Counted from the stretch's first letter, positions 1-13,520 are shown. The stretch is DNA of 52,199 nucleotides from Cryptomeria japonica (GCF_030272615.1 NW_026729283.1:64001-116199), one strand, 5' to 3'. The notes: generated from the sequence alone by a model not told the origin. A program made the numbers and translations.

Positions 1-3000
1 AATAAAATAACATTTGACAACATAGGAATGTATAAGATTCATGACCAAAAACAGATGTAACAAGGAGTCATGATTACTTGGGCTAAGATCTTGATTCATT
101 GCGTAGTGGAACACATATTGAAAATAAATAAACAGTGAATGATTAACACTAGAAAAATACACATTAATTAATAGTGATATAAATGGTAAAGAAAAATAAA
201 ACTTTTAAATTATTCCCATGATGTGTGGGATAAAAGGGCATATAACTACCCTATGCATCAAAGCTACACAAAATGACAAGTTCCAATGATTTTTTTTCTA
301 GTTTTTTTCTCAAAGATAAGAAAGACACAATAGCACAAACCTATTGTAATAATCTAGCCTAATATTATATTTTATAAGATAGATATCTACTATTTATGAA
401 AAGACAGTGAAAATAGGGGTAAAAAAAGAAAAGAACAGAAGGGGAAAAATAATCTTATTGTAGATTTGGGTATTAATTACAATGAAAAATAAAAATCCTC
501 ATACCAACATGCTACCTATCACAATTTTGGTCCTCAAGGCATTTGTTTCTCTTTTAAAAGTTGGTGCATGATACTATATTGCATTGTTATATTGATGTGG
601 GAAGATCATGTTTGAATTTGATGTGGGAAGTTATATTTTGACTTATATTGGCTATCACATACAATAGCTACCTATGTCAACTTGGGAGGGATAAAACCTC
701 AATGGTGGCATGACCACTTGCATCCTTAATGTTAGATTTTTCCTTATATTTGTCCCTACGTCATTAAGCACTCAACTCTAAGGAGTCAAATTTACCTACA
801 AATCCCCTATCAAGATATTAACCTTTCATTGACAATAAATTGAATTCTTGATTGAGCCTACACATATTTTAGAGTTTTTTGGCCTATGTAGTCATTTCTT
901 ACTTATCATTTTAGAGAATGAAGGCCAAATTTGAAGTGCTTTTAAATTGGGAAACTCATGGGTATCCAACCTAGGAATCATCATCATTTATGCTTGTCTC
1001 ATCAAATGATTAGTTCACCATACATCATATACATCAAATGAACAACAAGCACCTACAAATATTTCTTCTTAGGAATTATCTTAACTTGTACAAGCTAATA
1101 GATCTTTGATTCAATGGCTTATAGGGTGTTAATTACAATATCACCTACTCATGTTTTTTCCATTGCTTATCCATCGAAAGAAAAAGTGGGCCCACTTAAA
1201 ATGTCATGTTATGACTTGGGGATCTTGTTATTGAATGGACCATCTAGAAACTTGTCAATTTCTCAAGGGGATCAACGAAAAATGCTAATCATTGTTTGTA
1301 GGGGCCCATTGTATTGTTGTAATTAAATGATTAACCTAACATGGACAAAATATAACATAATTTATTCAAACAAAAGAACTATATAAAATGGGAAGAGTAA
1401 TTGTAAGCAACTCTCTCCCACTTCTTGCTAGTAAAAAATATTTTCATTTACTTTAATTGTTCCTAATATTAGTAAATTCAATTAAACTAACTATTTGTGT
1501 GAATTAAGATCATATTCAATATATTGATGTAAATAGGCAAAATAAATATATTGATTTTCCTTTGTGTAGATGTAACCAAAATTCATGATTTGAAGAAGAA
1601 TCTAAGAATTCTTGGTGAAACATAAAAAATACTAGTACGAGTTGACTAGAATAACAACTCACATTTCTTATTTATGAATATCAACATAATTCACTGGGTA
1701 TTAAGAAAGTACTATGCATGTTCAATGTACCACTAAAAAGAATAGTACACATGTATGGCTATAGTTGTAAGAATATCTAAAAATATGGAATACGTTAAGG
1801 GCATTAACAATGTTAATTTATACCAAAAGGAAATGTTTGTTATAGAGTGTTATGATTGGGACATATATTTAAAAATTAACACACGTATTGTATTTCTCAT
1901 TTAATTTTGTGCTCACCTTGATGGGAATGCCTTAATGACATGTGGCATTCTCTTATTTTAAGCTTGGTTCATGACAAGATTTTTATTAATGTCCATTTTC
2001 ATCATTTTCCATGCATTCATCATCTACTCATCATTTTCGCCCCTTTATTGACACTTACTTTCATATATTCTCTCCCTTGCTCGAATTTATTATTCAACTC
2101 TAAATTTCATATTTTAGTGAAAAAACAAAGAGAATTTTGTATTGCATGTCCATCCATACAATGCATCCTATTGAAACGACCATTGCACCTCTTAACATTG
2201 TGAGTTCTAGTAAATGACTTTATATATTTCATTATCAAAATTTTATATTATCATCTTAATAAAGGTTTTAAGATATGGTGATTAGCATTCAAGTGGACAA
2301 TCTAGATTAATAAGTATTTTTGTTACTCAAGTATATCATTTATGTGAAATTCAATGAAAAAGAAGTGATATAACATATCTTTGAAATCTATATAAGATAA
2401 TAAAATTAAATATTCTTAAAAAAATTAATTGTTGTGTATATATTTAAATGATTATATGAAATGGGGGAAATACTTAATTTTTTTTTAAAATACAAATTTC
2501 CAAACACTCTAGTTATGAATTTTTCATCCATTATATTTTGGGTCTATAATAGAAATTTTAAAGAAACAACAAATAAAATAAACTTGCTTGTTCTCTCTTC
2601 CATCTTAAAGAGGTATTGCTTCAATTACAATGTTAAATATGTCATTTTCAGTACCTTTAAGTGATATTGAGAACCCATCTATGTCCCTCTAAATAAAATC
2701 CATAGATCTCTAAATGGAATCAAAATACCTCTTACAACAAGTTGGTATATAATGATCATAAAACAAATACCCCTTGTTTGATTTTCCTATGTTTAGTTCA
2801 ATAAGCATCCTCATATGATTTAGAACCTCCTCCCTAATTGTTGTAGGGTTGTCTTTCACTTGAATTCTATTGATCAAGGAACCTCTCCATGTTTTTTTTC
2901 ATGCTTTAAAAGCTAAGAAAAAATGTGTTTTGAAATTTTATTAAACATAAAATTCATAATTTTAATAAATCCAAATTTATACTATGAAATATGGTATAAA

Positions 3001-3439
3001 GATACCTAAAAAATATTTGGAGCCATGAATTAATCAACAAACCAAGGTTACACTACTTTCAAACTTATTAATTTTCTTTAAACCTATTAACTTTCTTCAA
3101 AATATCATTTGGGAGATAGGTGTTCATTAAAAACTCTATATCCATATTTGTCTTGCTAGACTTGAAAAATAATATAAAGTCTTTCATAGAAAATTAGCAT
3201 AGACTTAAAGACATAAGGTATCCATATAGACGAAAAAGACGAAATCCTAATAAAATTATTTGGAAATCAACAATATCATTTTCTCTCCCAAAAAAAAATC
3301 TTTTTTACTCCAATTATCTAATGGTATGGTAAGCATAACATAAATTTAATTAGTAAACGAGATATATCAAATACATAGCTAGGCATACTTCTATGTATAA
3401 TACAAAATTGCTTTTATTTTTTTCTTCAAAATCCCTATC
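1..3439. other. AT-rich DNA without a recognisable gene
   Basis: I see no coding region, RNA gene or complete transposon here. Reading frames of 60-90 codons exist (for example 1114-1326 plus, 1940-2203 plus) but have no recognisable motif and are the length expected by chance in AT-rich DNA. A short direct repeat built around TGATGTGGGAAG occurs at about 593 and 620. Long A and T runs are common. Decayed transposon sequence is likely but cannot be named. Confidence 0.5.
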
Positions 3440-3667
3440 TTGATTCCAAGAGGATGTTGGGGAAGGTTGCAAGATTGGCTTTGGACCTGTCAATTTTATT
3501 TTCTCAAAGGCTTCTAAATCCTTGTCAACAAAACCATTTTGTGCCTCTCCTGCAATCGGGGCATTCCATGAGGCCATATTTCTTTCCGGCTTTTTGTCAA
3601 ACAGTTCACGTGCCTTGTCTATGCTTTTAGTTTTTGCATACACGTCAACGAAAGCAACTACAACATC
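3440..3667 (-). pseudogene. PPR (PLS-class) protein fragment, frameshifted
   Basis: Read on the minus strand from 3667, the frame gives a typical plant pentatricopeptide unit: VDVYAKTKSIDKARELFDK, then PERNMASWNAPIAG, then AQNGFVDKDLEAFEKIKL. These match the P, L and S motif spacing of organelle RNA-editing or RNA-processing PPR proteins, which bind organellar RNA one base per repeat. Near 3470 the conserved continuation (residues like ATFPNIL) moves to another frame, so a small indel has broken the gene; a stop follows within about 10 codons. Only about two repeats of a protein that normally has ten or more remain, with no start or C-terminal E/DYW domain nearby. It is a gene fragment, probably carried here by duplication or retrotransposition. 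PPR identity is firm; function is not retained. Confidence 0.85.
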
Positions 3668-3959
3668 TAACTACTGCAACTACATCATCTGACAAAATCT
3701 ACCATATTTATTTTAATTAAAACTCCAATTCAAATTCAAGATACAAATGTGTGAAGTTTAGTTTCAATTGGGAGCATTTGTTAAAGATCACAATCAATCC
3801 ATACTCAAAGCTATGAAGACCATTGCAAAAGACCTCGTGGTTAAATCTCTTGGAAAAAGATGACAACTTTCTTATTGTAATTTGCAAGTTTCTCTTGTTC
3901 CCCTTGAAAGATTTGTTCAGCTTTGTATGATCTTGTTGCAGCTGTAGTCAAATTTATTA

Positions 3960-4034
3960 TGTCAATTCAAGATGCTGTGTCTCATTATAATTCTTTCTTT
4001 ATTAATATAAATGCATTTTTGACAAAAAAAAAAA
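3960..4034 (+). repeat. Possible retroelement 3' tail ending in A-run
   Basis: A T-rich stretch with AATATAAATG ends in a run of 12 A (4023-4034), followed at once by GGGGG. This is how the 3' end of a LINE, SINE or processed transcript looks when inserted on the plus strand. No flanking target duplication was confirmed and no coding sequence upstream could be tied to it, so it may be a chance A-run. Confidence 0.3.
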
Positions 4035-6119
4035 AGGGGGTTCTCTTTACCTAACGTGAGCAATATACTGATATTTTGACTATCTATACAAGCCACCATT
4101 TTATCAATCACAGTTTTATCCTCTTATAGTGTTTGGATTATGGTGATTGATACAAGCTAGAACCAAATCAATAGATTTTGCTGCCTTCGGATAACTTACA
4201 GAGCGAGCGAGCCCACTAGCAAAAATGCCTTCAAACATTAGTGTTATTGGGTTTTCATTCATTCTAAGCTAGAAATTCTACACATCAGTGTGACCAATTC
4301 GCTATCACTAATCTCAACAAAAGCACTTTGGATAATGGAGGCTTGTTCTATGCCCTAGTATATGTATTTCATTTAGGGGGATTTAGAAATCGGCTAGAGA
4401 CAATGAGCTATAATTTCAAGGAAATGTCAGAAATTAGAGTAGAGGAAGCTGTTGTTTAGGAGTGGCTACATGAAACAGTGCACTTAAAACAATAAGGATT
4501 AGTAACAGGAGATGCAACAAATTCAATGAATTAACAACATTGAATTTTTTTCTTTTTAAATTCAATATGGGATGGAAAATCTTGCTAGACTGATAATGAG
4601 ATAAAGGTCACGAGTGGGAGAAATGATATTAACAAAATGAATTGCAACGTTAATTTCTTTTGATCTTTGAATATCATAGGTAAATGCACCCACCATGGCA
4701 ACATATATTTGTGAAAACAGGGCGGAACTTGGGAATCAATGTATTAAACGAGTTCCCAAAACTTGTGAATTGACCTTTTGTAAAGGTTTTTATGTCACAA
4801 ACTTTTCGACATCACAGATTTGGTGAGACGGAAAACTTCAATTTCTTCATCTTGCTAACTTCGTGACAGAGGAAGTTACCATTCTTTGAGGAACAGAAAG
4901 TCGCAATTATAGCAAAATCACAAACGTTGCGATCACAAGAACTTGATAATTTCACATACTTGGTATTTTCACAAACTTTGAAAACTCAAAAACTCAGAAA
5001 TTTCGTAAACTTGAAGTTTTATGAAGGAAAAAACTTTTCGAAGCACTAACATAGCATCTACAAAGGCACAATGATAGGATCTAGGAACATTCTCTTCATG
5101 CTATTCAACCCCTGTTTTGTGTGTCAACATTTCTCTACTCCATTCTATCGCTCAAAACTTAAATTCCATCGTAAATTAGCTCTCCTAAAAACTATCCATC
5201 TCGGCTTTTAATGTCAGCATAGTTATTGACTCTAGTTTTATTCATCAATCTAAAAATAGAAAGATGTTAACAGCTATTAATTCGAAGCAACAAAATTGTT
5301 GAGCAATAAATTAACATTAGTAAAAAGAAGGTTCTGAAAAACTTGAAACATATGCAACTGACAGGATGTTGGAATTAGAAAGTTAAGGAAGATGCTTCAC
5401 ATCAGAAAGCGTTATTTGGACTAGGTGCAGGTGAGATTTCTACATAGATAATTATGGATGTTATAAAAACTGTTTGGCTATATTAATCATGATTATCTAA
5501 AATACAATCTTCCTAAACACCTTCAAAATCAATATTATAATCAGACTAATCATCATATCATTACATAATTAGTTTCTATAATTAAAATTCCCATACTTAA
5601 ATTCCCATACTTAACATGTCACAATTTTGATATAAAAAATCAAAATCTTATCACAAACAAAACCAACAAGCTTAAGAACATCACATTGTGAAAAATTGAT
5701 CATTTCACGGAATAAGTTCATAGCCTACTTGAATTTATTTCTATGTTGACTGGAAATTGTTCCTAAGCATTTAATCTAAAAAACACTTTAGAATGAAAAG
5801 AGCCATGATAATTTGTTGAGGTTCCCTATTCTTCTCCTTGAAAAAATCATCAAAGAATGATCTATCATTAACCATGTGAAAAGGATATGTTTGATTTCAG
5901 GCATTTACTTTTTATAAGGTAAAGCAATAAATTTTCCGTCCTTGGTGAATAGATTCTGTTTTTGGTTTTTAATTTATCTTAGAATTGTTCAATATTAAAT
6001 CTTTTTATTTCTTAACAATAATAGTTAAAAATAGCAATATTCTCATCCTAAATATTCCTTCTTTTTTCTTGATATATTCTTGTTCCATAGAAGGATAATT
6101 CAACATAAGAAGAATTGAT
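4035..6119. other. No gene seen; local CpG-bearing motif cluster
   Basis: No coding region was recognised. Between about 4790 and 5045 the sequence changes character: the motif TCACAAAC(T/G)TT recurs at about 4795, 4918 and 4970, and CpG dinucleotides, scarce around it, appear about nine times. A small perfect hairpin, ACCTTTTGTAAAGGT, lies at about 4772-4786. The rest is featureless AT-rich DNA. Confidence 0.4.
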
Positions 6120-7170
6120 ATGGGTCCTTCAACAACCGAAGGTGATATTTACCATGCCAAACTCTTTGTTGTTCATTAATCCATAAGAATTAAAGCTGCA
6201 AAAAGGAAGAATCAAGAGCTCACGTTGTATTTTGATTCCCACACTTCCTCTATTCAGTCTGCTTGGTCTGTCGAAAGCTTGGCAACAAGTTTATTTTCAA
6301 GAGTGTCTATCAAAGATCTTATCAATTCTAATAAGTTAGAATTTATCAAATAATCACAAGCCATAGCCAAAGCAGTTGATGATTGGGCTAGTTTAGTAAA
6401 TTTAAAAGGGTTATCTTTTATTCAACACGGTTTGAGAAGTTATGATACTCTTAATGAGATGATAATTGTGCTTCGAGTTTAACTAACAAAGTTAAAAACA
6501 TAAACTGGTAGATTATTTGTTTCCCTGAGAGGGAAGAAATCATCAATTTTCCCCCTAATGTCTTTACTTCAAAGCATATCATCAAGGATATAGATACAAA
6601 ATAAAATCACCATTTGGACATAAATGCTAGATTGAAAACATCATGTCATAAAGGAATTCCAATCCTATCTTTCAACTTCGATTGTTCAAAATGTAAATCT
6701 TCAACAAGATCTAAAGAGCCATTTCACCACAATCGGTATAAATATATTTGGAGATAATGTAAAAGTGTTGTTAGGAGGGAAGACAGTGAGAAAAACATTT
6801 CTCCAGAAGGTGGAAGATAGTCTCTCCATAGCTAACGCTAGATACAATTTCCTAGAATGTCTAAAATGTGTAATAGTGGTGTTAAATTATTTCAGTGAAG
6901 AAGTCAAGGATATTCCTAGAAAAAACATTAAATCTAGCCAAAGGGTTGCCAAGTGGAGGATTAGAATTGAGGCCACAATTGAACTTGCAATAGGGAAGAT
7001 ATTACCAATTCTCTTCAGTTTTAGAGCATACAAAAAAAGAGTAAATCCATAGATGGCACAACAATCCAAGCTTTGTGTACTAGATACAAGAACAAAATCT
7101 CATGGGTTAGTAGAGGATGCAGAAGAAGTGGAAGATGAAGAGGCAGATGGGGACATGGTAGTTCTTTAGC
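6120..7170 (+). pseudogene. Decayed reading frame of unknown family
   Basis: Two long open stretches in the same frame (about 6180-6480 and 6765-7052), joined by a middle part that reads best in another frame, suggest an old coding region of about 350 codons with several stops and at least two frameshifts. The downstream part is rich in charged and helical residues and is followed, after one stop, by an acidic tail (VEDAEEVEDEEADGDMVVL) ending near 7167. This layout resembles the C-terminal tail of a nuclear or retroelement ORF1-type protein, but I do not recognise a family. About 780 bases of featureless DNA follow up to the duplicated block. Confidence 0.35.
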
Positions 7171-7974
7171 TTCTCTTTAGGCAATTTGTTTAATTTTCAA
7201 GACTTTTTCTCAAAAACTATTGGTCTTGGTAGACCATTAATTTTAATGTTATGTTTTAAAACTCTTTTTAGTCGGTAGTCCTCAAGAAGCTGTTATTTTA
7301 GTTAGTTTAGGATGAACTATTTATGGAGGGAGGTAACCATTTGAAAGGGGTTTCAATCTTTCTCTAAAACAATTTGATTTTTCAGTTGACAATAACATTG
7401 CAGTTTTAGAAAAGCTAAATATAATTATATTTGAAGGAGACTTTGTGCTAATTCAATTGGATTTCTAGTCTATGCCTGATGTTATCATCTATATTTATAT
7501 CTAAATAATTCATTAAATTTTGAAATATATGTTCTTGATTTTAGACTTTGTGCTATGGTGGAGAATAGTTTCCTACATTGTTTTTGAATTTGGACAGGAT
7601 ATTATGCATGTGGTTGTTAATGATCTCTTTTATGTGATGATCATTTACTGGTGGCGATCTTTGTATGAATGGTGGTGCATGATTTGTGTTTAAGTTACAT
7701 GAATATTGTTCTTCATACTTTGTTGTGAAGATCAATTGTAGTTATTCAAATCTTTATTTCCCCTTTTTTTAGTTTGTAAAGTTTTCCTTTCCTGATTTCT
7801 AGTTAAAAGCACACCCGAAAAAACCTAAAATTATATCATAAGAGAGAGTTATACTTTTCAAATTCTAGAGAATGTTTCAAAGTAATTGCAATTTCTCCAA
7901 CTATTGTTAATAGTTCATTCTCTTGTCTTGGCTAAGAGTGAATATTATCACATTTTTAGAGAACCAAATATGTT

Positions 7975-9005
7975 AACCAATAGGATGCACCTAAGGATCC
8001 ATCTAGATTGTTTAACATTCCTTTTGAAAAAGAAGAATACTTCTTTATTTATGAGCTCCCGCTCTTCTAGTATCTTTCCATATATAGATTTGATCTTACT
8101 AATTCTATTCACCTTTTTTCCTTGATTTTGTATAATGATGGAAAAACTTTGATTTTTTGCTCCCCTTTTTAAGCCAAACTTCCCTAACTTTTTTTCTCCA
8201 ATATTATACCTCTTTTGGAAGAAGCTTTGAATAGTGCCTTAATAGTCATTTTTCTTCTCTAGGTAACTATCTTGTTCCATTGCAAATAGAAAAACATGTC
8301 CATTGAAATAAAGCCTTTGAATATTGAAAAATACATTGCAACTGGTTTTCACTAAGTACATACCTAGAGCATTATTAGTTGAAATTAGTTCATCTTTATT
8401 TTGTAAGGAACTAAAATTGAAATGATATATTTTATTAAATAACTCTATTCTAGATTCATAAGATTTACTTCTTAGCAAGCTATTGTGTGTTCTCTAATAG
8501 GTGGATATTCCAATCTACATCCAATTTTTCTTGATAGTTTTTCCAAATTTGTGGTCTTCCTAGAACCTAATGTTATAACCAATACTCACGATCCATTTTG
8601 ATCCCATTCTAAATAGTTGTCCATCCTTAGCAATGTTGTTCTAAATAGCAGATCCAACAAGGAGATAAGAATAAGATAATATACCCAAACCATCCTCATC
8701 TCTAATATGCTTAGCCTCCCTGATGTTGATCTAATTATTCTTATTCTTCAAAAAAAATTCATCTCATTTTGGCTATCAAGGCCTTATTTGTGTCTTTAAC
8801 TTTTCTTAATCCCAACCCTCAAAGGTGCTTGAGAAGGAAAACCTGCTCCTAAACCACTAGTGAAATCCTTTGGTTTCTTTCAGTTCCAAGCAAGCAGAAG
8901 TTCCTTTGAATATATTTGACTTTATTAGAAAAGAATATACTATGAATGTTATTTGGATTTTCTAAATACATGCTATTAATGTTCCAATGGTCATGTATTG
9001 TGAAT
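7975..9005 (-). mobile_element. LINE (L1-type) ORF2 remnant, region after the RT domain
   Basis: On the minus strand, peptides near 8900-8760 follow the conserved plant-LINE stretch after reverse transcriptase: GTERNQRISLVV, then GLGLRKVKDTNKALIAKM. These correspond to the usual W-DKVC-PK-GGLG-R-L-N-AL-AK pattern. Downstream peptides (about 8740-8580) match the segment with GS-W and GNG-S-IW before the zinc-binding domain, heavily mutated. RT and endonuclease domains are absent. The same remnant is at 36445-37440 in copy B, so it was present before the duplication. It is a fossil fragment with no coding capacity. Confidence 0.7.
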
Positions 9006-9856
9006 CCTTGATCCTCCATGATGTTGTATCCAAGAGTATTATAACGTGTGTTTAAATACACCAACCTAGGCCTTACTATAAGTAAATTAACATAGAAGCA
9101 CAAAGATAATAGTGAATATTTTGAATTAGGTTAATAAAGTGTATGTTGGAACTAGATTCAATTTGTCAAAAGGATTGCACTAGGGATTACACAAATAGAA
9201 TGTAAGCGTGATATCAATTTTATGTAGAAAATAATGAAAAATGATGCATAAGGTGTAGATATGAAGAAGGACCATAATAAATACATACGTAAGTGAATTT
9301 GTAAATTGAATCGATTATCATATATAAATATTACAACATGACTAAGTACATTTAAAATTGAAACCAAATAATTAAATATATAATTTTCTATCATATGACA
9401 AACCAAATGTGTGGGACCACTTTCTCCTCCATTTACTCCAACACTACCTAGCTAACTACTTGTTTTTATTATTTTAATATTCTTTGTTCCAAACTAAAAT
9501 CTCATTTGACATCTAAAAATGTGACATCTATTTTTAATAAATATGTAAAATAATTTTTTAAATAATAATATAAACATTATTTATAAAAAATTAACTTGAA
9601 TAACATAATAATATTAATTTAAAAACAATTAAGAGCTGTACAGCAAACAAAACCAAAGTAAACAAATCCTTGATAACAAATAAGAAAATAACAGTAATGT
9701 TTTCAAGTTTACGAATATACCGACTCCCACTAAAGCTAAAGCATTATTATAGTCGCCTGGGTCATGGAAGATACGTAATGAGATGACTGGTGGGAGGGGG
9801 AAGGTATGAAAGAGGTGTTGTGAACTTGTTATTCTGTGGAATTTCAAGTAGACTTA
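9006..9856. other. Non-coding DNA shared with copy B
   Basis: No gene seen. The stretch aligns with about 37440-38085 of copy B. Copy B carries an AC/AT microsatellite at the position matching about 9235 here, where this copy has ordinary sequence. Confidence 0.5.
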
Positions 9857-10190
9857 TGACCATTTCCCGTGGCTGGACATTATTTTATTAAGAACTCATG
9901 GAGCCTCCGGACAAATAAAAGGCTTTATATCTCTGTTTAATAGTGTCTTAACATTTCTTCAGTTTGTCTTGTAGTCCTTTTTTCTCTTTACTAAATGCGT
10001 GCGCCAACTGCTTACCTTCACCAGCGTAGACTTCTGAGCATTTCCCATGGCTGAGCGACATTTGAATAAGACTTCGTGGAGCTTGTGGACAAAACAAATT
10101 CTTTATATTTCTTTCTTAACTGTTTCTTAATATTTGTTTAGTTTGTCACCGATTGAATCACAGCCCATGAAGATGAGTGGATGACCACCC
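9857..10190 (+). repeat. Two-unit tandem repeat, about 175 bp per unit
   Basis: Unit 1 (from about 9857) and unit 2 (from about 10032) share the order: GACCATTTCCC-GTGGCT, then TAAGAA-TC-TGGAGC, then GGACAAA-AAA, then a TATA-like CTTTATAT, then TTCTTAATATTT and AGTTTGTC. The same two-unit array occurs at 38090-38410 in copy B, and a more diverged version at 32030-32640. Unit 2 in copies A and B, and both units of the third array, run into a conserved ATC(A)CA-CCCATCAAGATGA. The array looks like a decayed promoter or 5' leader, or part of an old element; no coding sequence is attached. Confidence 0.7.
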
Positions 10191-10639
10191 ATTTCTCTAT
10201 ACTTCAGAAAAATACGTTCAGTTTTTTTTAAATACCAACATAATATAATAATTATAATTGGAAATTTGATAAAGAAATAAGTTATATATATAATCTTTAA
10301 TTATTTTTTTAATTTGGATTTATTATTTTATCAGTTTTGAAAATCTATTTTCCTTAAACTAGATTCTTAGGTTTTTTAAATAATAGAATTAGTCGATGGT
10401 ATTTTAAATAATTTCAAATTATTTTGATTGAATACTAGTTTATTTTAAATTGATTTTTTCTAATATGATCTAGAAGTAAGTTCATAATAAATTTAAATTA
10501 TTTGGATTAGTTTGTTTCAAAGATTTGTTGTTCTTATATATGCATCACATCTTTTACCTAACCTACTCAAACTTGCTTTGTAGTTACACTAAACACACAT
10601 TATACTTTTTCCAAATCAAATATACTTCTCACATTATTG

Positions 10640-12612
10640 GTTAACAAATTTGTCACCTAATAATCGCTCGATCACCTCGCATGCTTTGTGGGTGCTTTTT
10701 TCCTTATCGACCGAAAGCATTAGAGATATTTGTTAGCTTCTAGTGGTTTCTCCCCTTCTAATTAGAAAGTCCATGGTGAAGAGTGGTATTTGTAGGAAAT
10801 CACAGTTGACATAAATCGATAACAAAATGGGTGGAACTCGCAAGAGAATGGAGGCAACCAAAATTGATAAATGGCGGGACCATCCTTAGGTTTGGGTTGT
10901 GCTGCAAGAAGCTAAGATGACTAATTTTATGGAGAGAATACAAGAGAAACGATCGGAAATTACAAGGATTTTTAAAAAGGGTTGGAATAAAGGCACCTTG
11001 ACCAGTGGCACTAGGAAGGTCAAGGTGAATGAAACCATGATGTTGTAGTGAAGAATTTCCCTAAGGATAAGGAGGAGAAAGATAGACTGGTGAAGGGAAG
11101 TCATAATTAGTACTTTCTGAAGGTAATTAAGTTGATTGGGTGATGGGTCTTGTTTTTTATTATGGAATTTATCACATTAGATGGGAGATTTACTAGGGTT
11201 TACAACTATCATTTTGTTATTCTCAACCATTTTAGGTATAAAGAGAAAATTTCTATCTCATATTATTTGTTTTGTTCCCTAAATGTTGAGATAAAGGACA
11301 CTATCTCCAACCCCAAAACCAATCCTTCTATGCATGAGGTTCTGATGGTGATTTTGTACAATCACATCAAGAATACCCCTGTCCATCTGAACATGTTGAG
11401 TTTTTTGACTCGGATGAGGAATCGGTTGACTCAGATGATGATGATGGTGAACGTTATGACACGGAAGCTGATGTTAAGGAGGACCCCCAAATCGCTGGGT
11501 CGAGCAAGAGAATCAGAGTATAGGGTTGGCCAGAAGGAAGAAGAAGGGGGAGGATGTTCAAAGTTGGTATGAGGAGGAAGACGAGAGTGATGATGATATG
11601 GAGACTGGTAATGAGGAGGTCTAAATCATCTCTAGCCAAAAACATAAAAGGAAAACTCTAAAAAAATGAGGATGTGGGAGCTAAGAACCATTCGCCCTTC
11701 TTGACTAGTTCTAAGGATAAGGGTCTAGCTGCGGAGGACACCGCCATGAAGGAAGATAACAGTGCAGATGTGAGGGGGTGGGTTTGGAGGTGAATTTGGA
11801 TCTTGTGGGAGACAAGGCCCAGGAAGGCTCCCATCTGGATAGTGACCTTTGCATAAAAAATGGCACAGATAGCTTCAAAAAGGTTTTCCTCTTGGTTCAT
11901 AAGGAAATTACAAGCATAAAAGCTAAGCAAACCCAATAAACCAACAAAATTGATACTTTAGAAGATATTGGCACTGGTAAATTTAGTTCCCTCCCTAATT
12001 GTTTAAGTGAACTTACCAAAACAATCAGTAATGCTGAGGAGATTATTAATTCTCAATGCAATAGCTTCCAAATCCTGGAGAACAGAACTTGGGATACTGA
12101 AAAAAATGCTAGAAGCGGTTGAGAACATGCGCAAGAAGATTGGGGAGCAGAGTCATAAGATCTTAAAGGCCGCCTCTGCAAGTATGAAGGTTCTTATCAG
12201 CAAGCATGATAGTGACCAAGGGGATAAGGCCTCTGGGGACATCACTGAGGTGAAGGAAGACACCCCTGAAGATAAGGAGACCGGTCATGGTACAAGAACT
12301 CGCGTGAGCACCAGAAAAATGCAAAGCCAAAGCTGAGAAATTGAGGAAATTAAGAGGACTACTGAAAACATGGAGCAACTGGAGCTAGTAGTTGTCAAGC
12401 TGCTTAAGAACTTTACCTAGCCTTGGTTTTTTCTCTGTTGGTCCCACTTTTTATTTGTTGTCTTTCTTTTGTTGGCCTTTTGTTTGCTGGTTAGCTATCT
12501 TTTATATGTTTGTTGTCTCTTTCTTTTTGTAGTGCTTTAATTGCTATCTTTTTATCTTTTGTAGTAATGGGTTTCAGGGGCCCATCAAAACCTATTTTCC
12601 CTTAATCAAAAA
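10640..12612 (+). mobile_element. ORF1-like retroelement remnant with 3' tail
   Basis: A start-like ATG at 10828 begins MGGTRKRMEATKIDKW. Fragments of a helical domain follow (KMTNFMERIQEKRSEITRI; later MEFITLDGRFTRVYNYHFV at 11162-11218 and LNHFRYKEKISI), then a strongly acidic linker near 11410-11480 (DSDEESVDSDDDDGERYD) and a charged C-terminal part to about 12336. A pyrimidine-rich 3' untranslated-like region ends at about 12560-12612 with GGGTTTCAGGGGCCC and an A-rich end. At least six stops or frameshifts interrupt it. The form (one basic/acidic ORF, T-rich 3' region, A-rich end) suggests a retrotransposed ORF1-only element or processed gene. I do not recognise the protein family. The piece is absent from copy B. 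Confidence 0.45.
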
Positions 12613-12696
12613 TAGATTTTTCACCTAACTCTATATTCTCATGCCCATAGAGATGAAAAATGTAACCATAGTTGAACTAGTCTAACAAAATATGAA

Positions 12697-13520
12697 CTAA
12701 CTGATTTTATGCTTATTTTACAAGGTGGCAACTACCTTCTAATGATTTTCAATTAATAGACCAACAACTTATATGCTTTTAACCCAAAAGTAAATAAGGA
12801 AAGAGTTTTTAACCAGAAATCTTTCTAAAGGTATTCATAATACTGACACCTATTTTTTAGAATTTTCAGATTTCAAATAAAGCCACTATGAAATGCCATT
12901 CACAACTAATAATCCACAACAATTGAAAATTTAAATCATCCACCATTTCAACATAAATTCACCAACTAATGTCCATTTCAAAGAACAGAAAAGAATCCAC
13001 ACACCATAATTCAAAGCCTATGAATATGCGAAAACCCCCCATAGTTCCTTTGTGTTAAAATAGCAGATAACCATATGAATACAAGTTTTAATGTTCTAAT
13101 GAGAAAAACAAAGTTTTCCCAAAAGATCCTTTGAAATTAACTAATCTACGCATTTATATCTATAACTCTCCCATCTTTTTTATTTCCATAAAATGGTTAC
13201 TAAAGCTAACAATCCTTATCATGTCTGTATCAAAACACAAATCCTAAAGAGAAACACAAAATATAAACCACCTCACAATAGTTAAGGCTACAAGACCTTC
13301 AGACTCCATTGTCAGGTATCAGGTTTAGCTTGGCAATCTGCCTGTCGATCTGATCTTCCTTTCTTCTTCTTCAACCAATGTCAAAAAGATATCTTCGTAT
13401 TCTTCTCAATCAAAAAAAGTAGCTCAGAAGAAGTCATACATGCTCAAAATAATGTGCCACTCTATTGGGTTGGTATTAGGTTGCAATACGAGACATCTTC
13501 CAACTGGGAGTACCATTTTT
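12697..13520 (-). repeat. Truncated second copy of the 13.9-15.7 kb pseudogene 3' end
   Basis: This stretch aligns along its length with 13905-14670 and, beyond the TIR element, with about 15640-15700. On the minus strand it holds only the last coding part (LVEEEERK near 13370, then frameshifted) and the long 3' untranslated-like region. Relative to the other copy, an indel near 13360 destroys the final open frame. The pair forms a direct repeat about 1.2 kb apart, so it arose by local duplication or by two insertions of one retrocopy. Confidence 0.75.
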
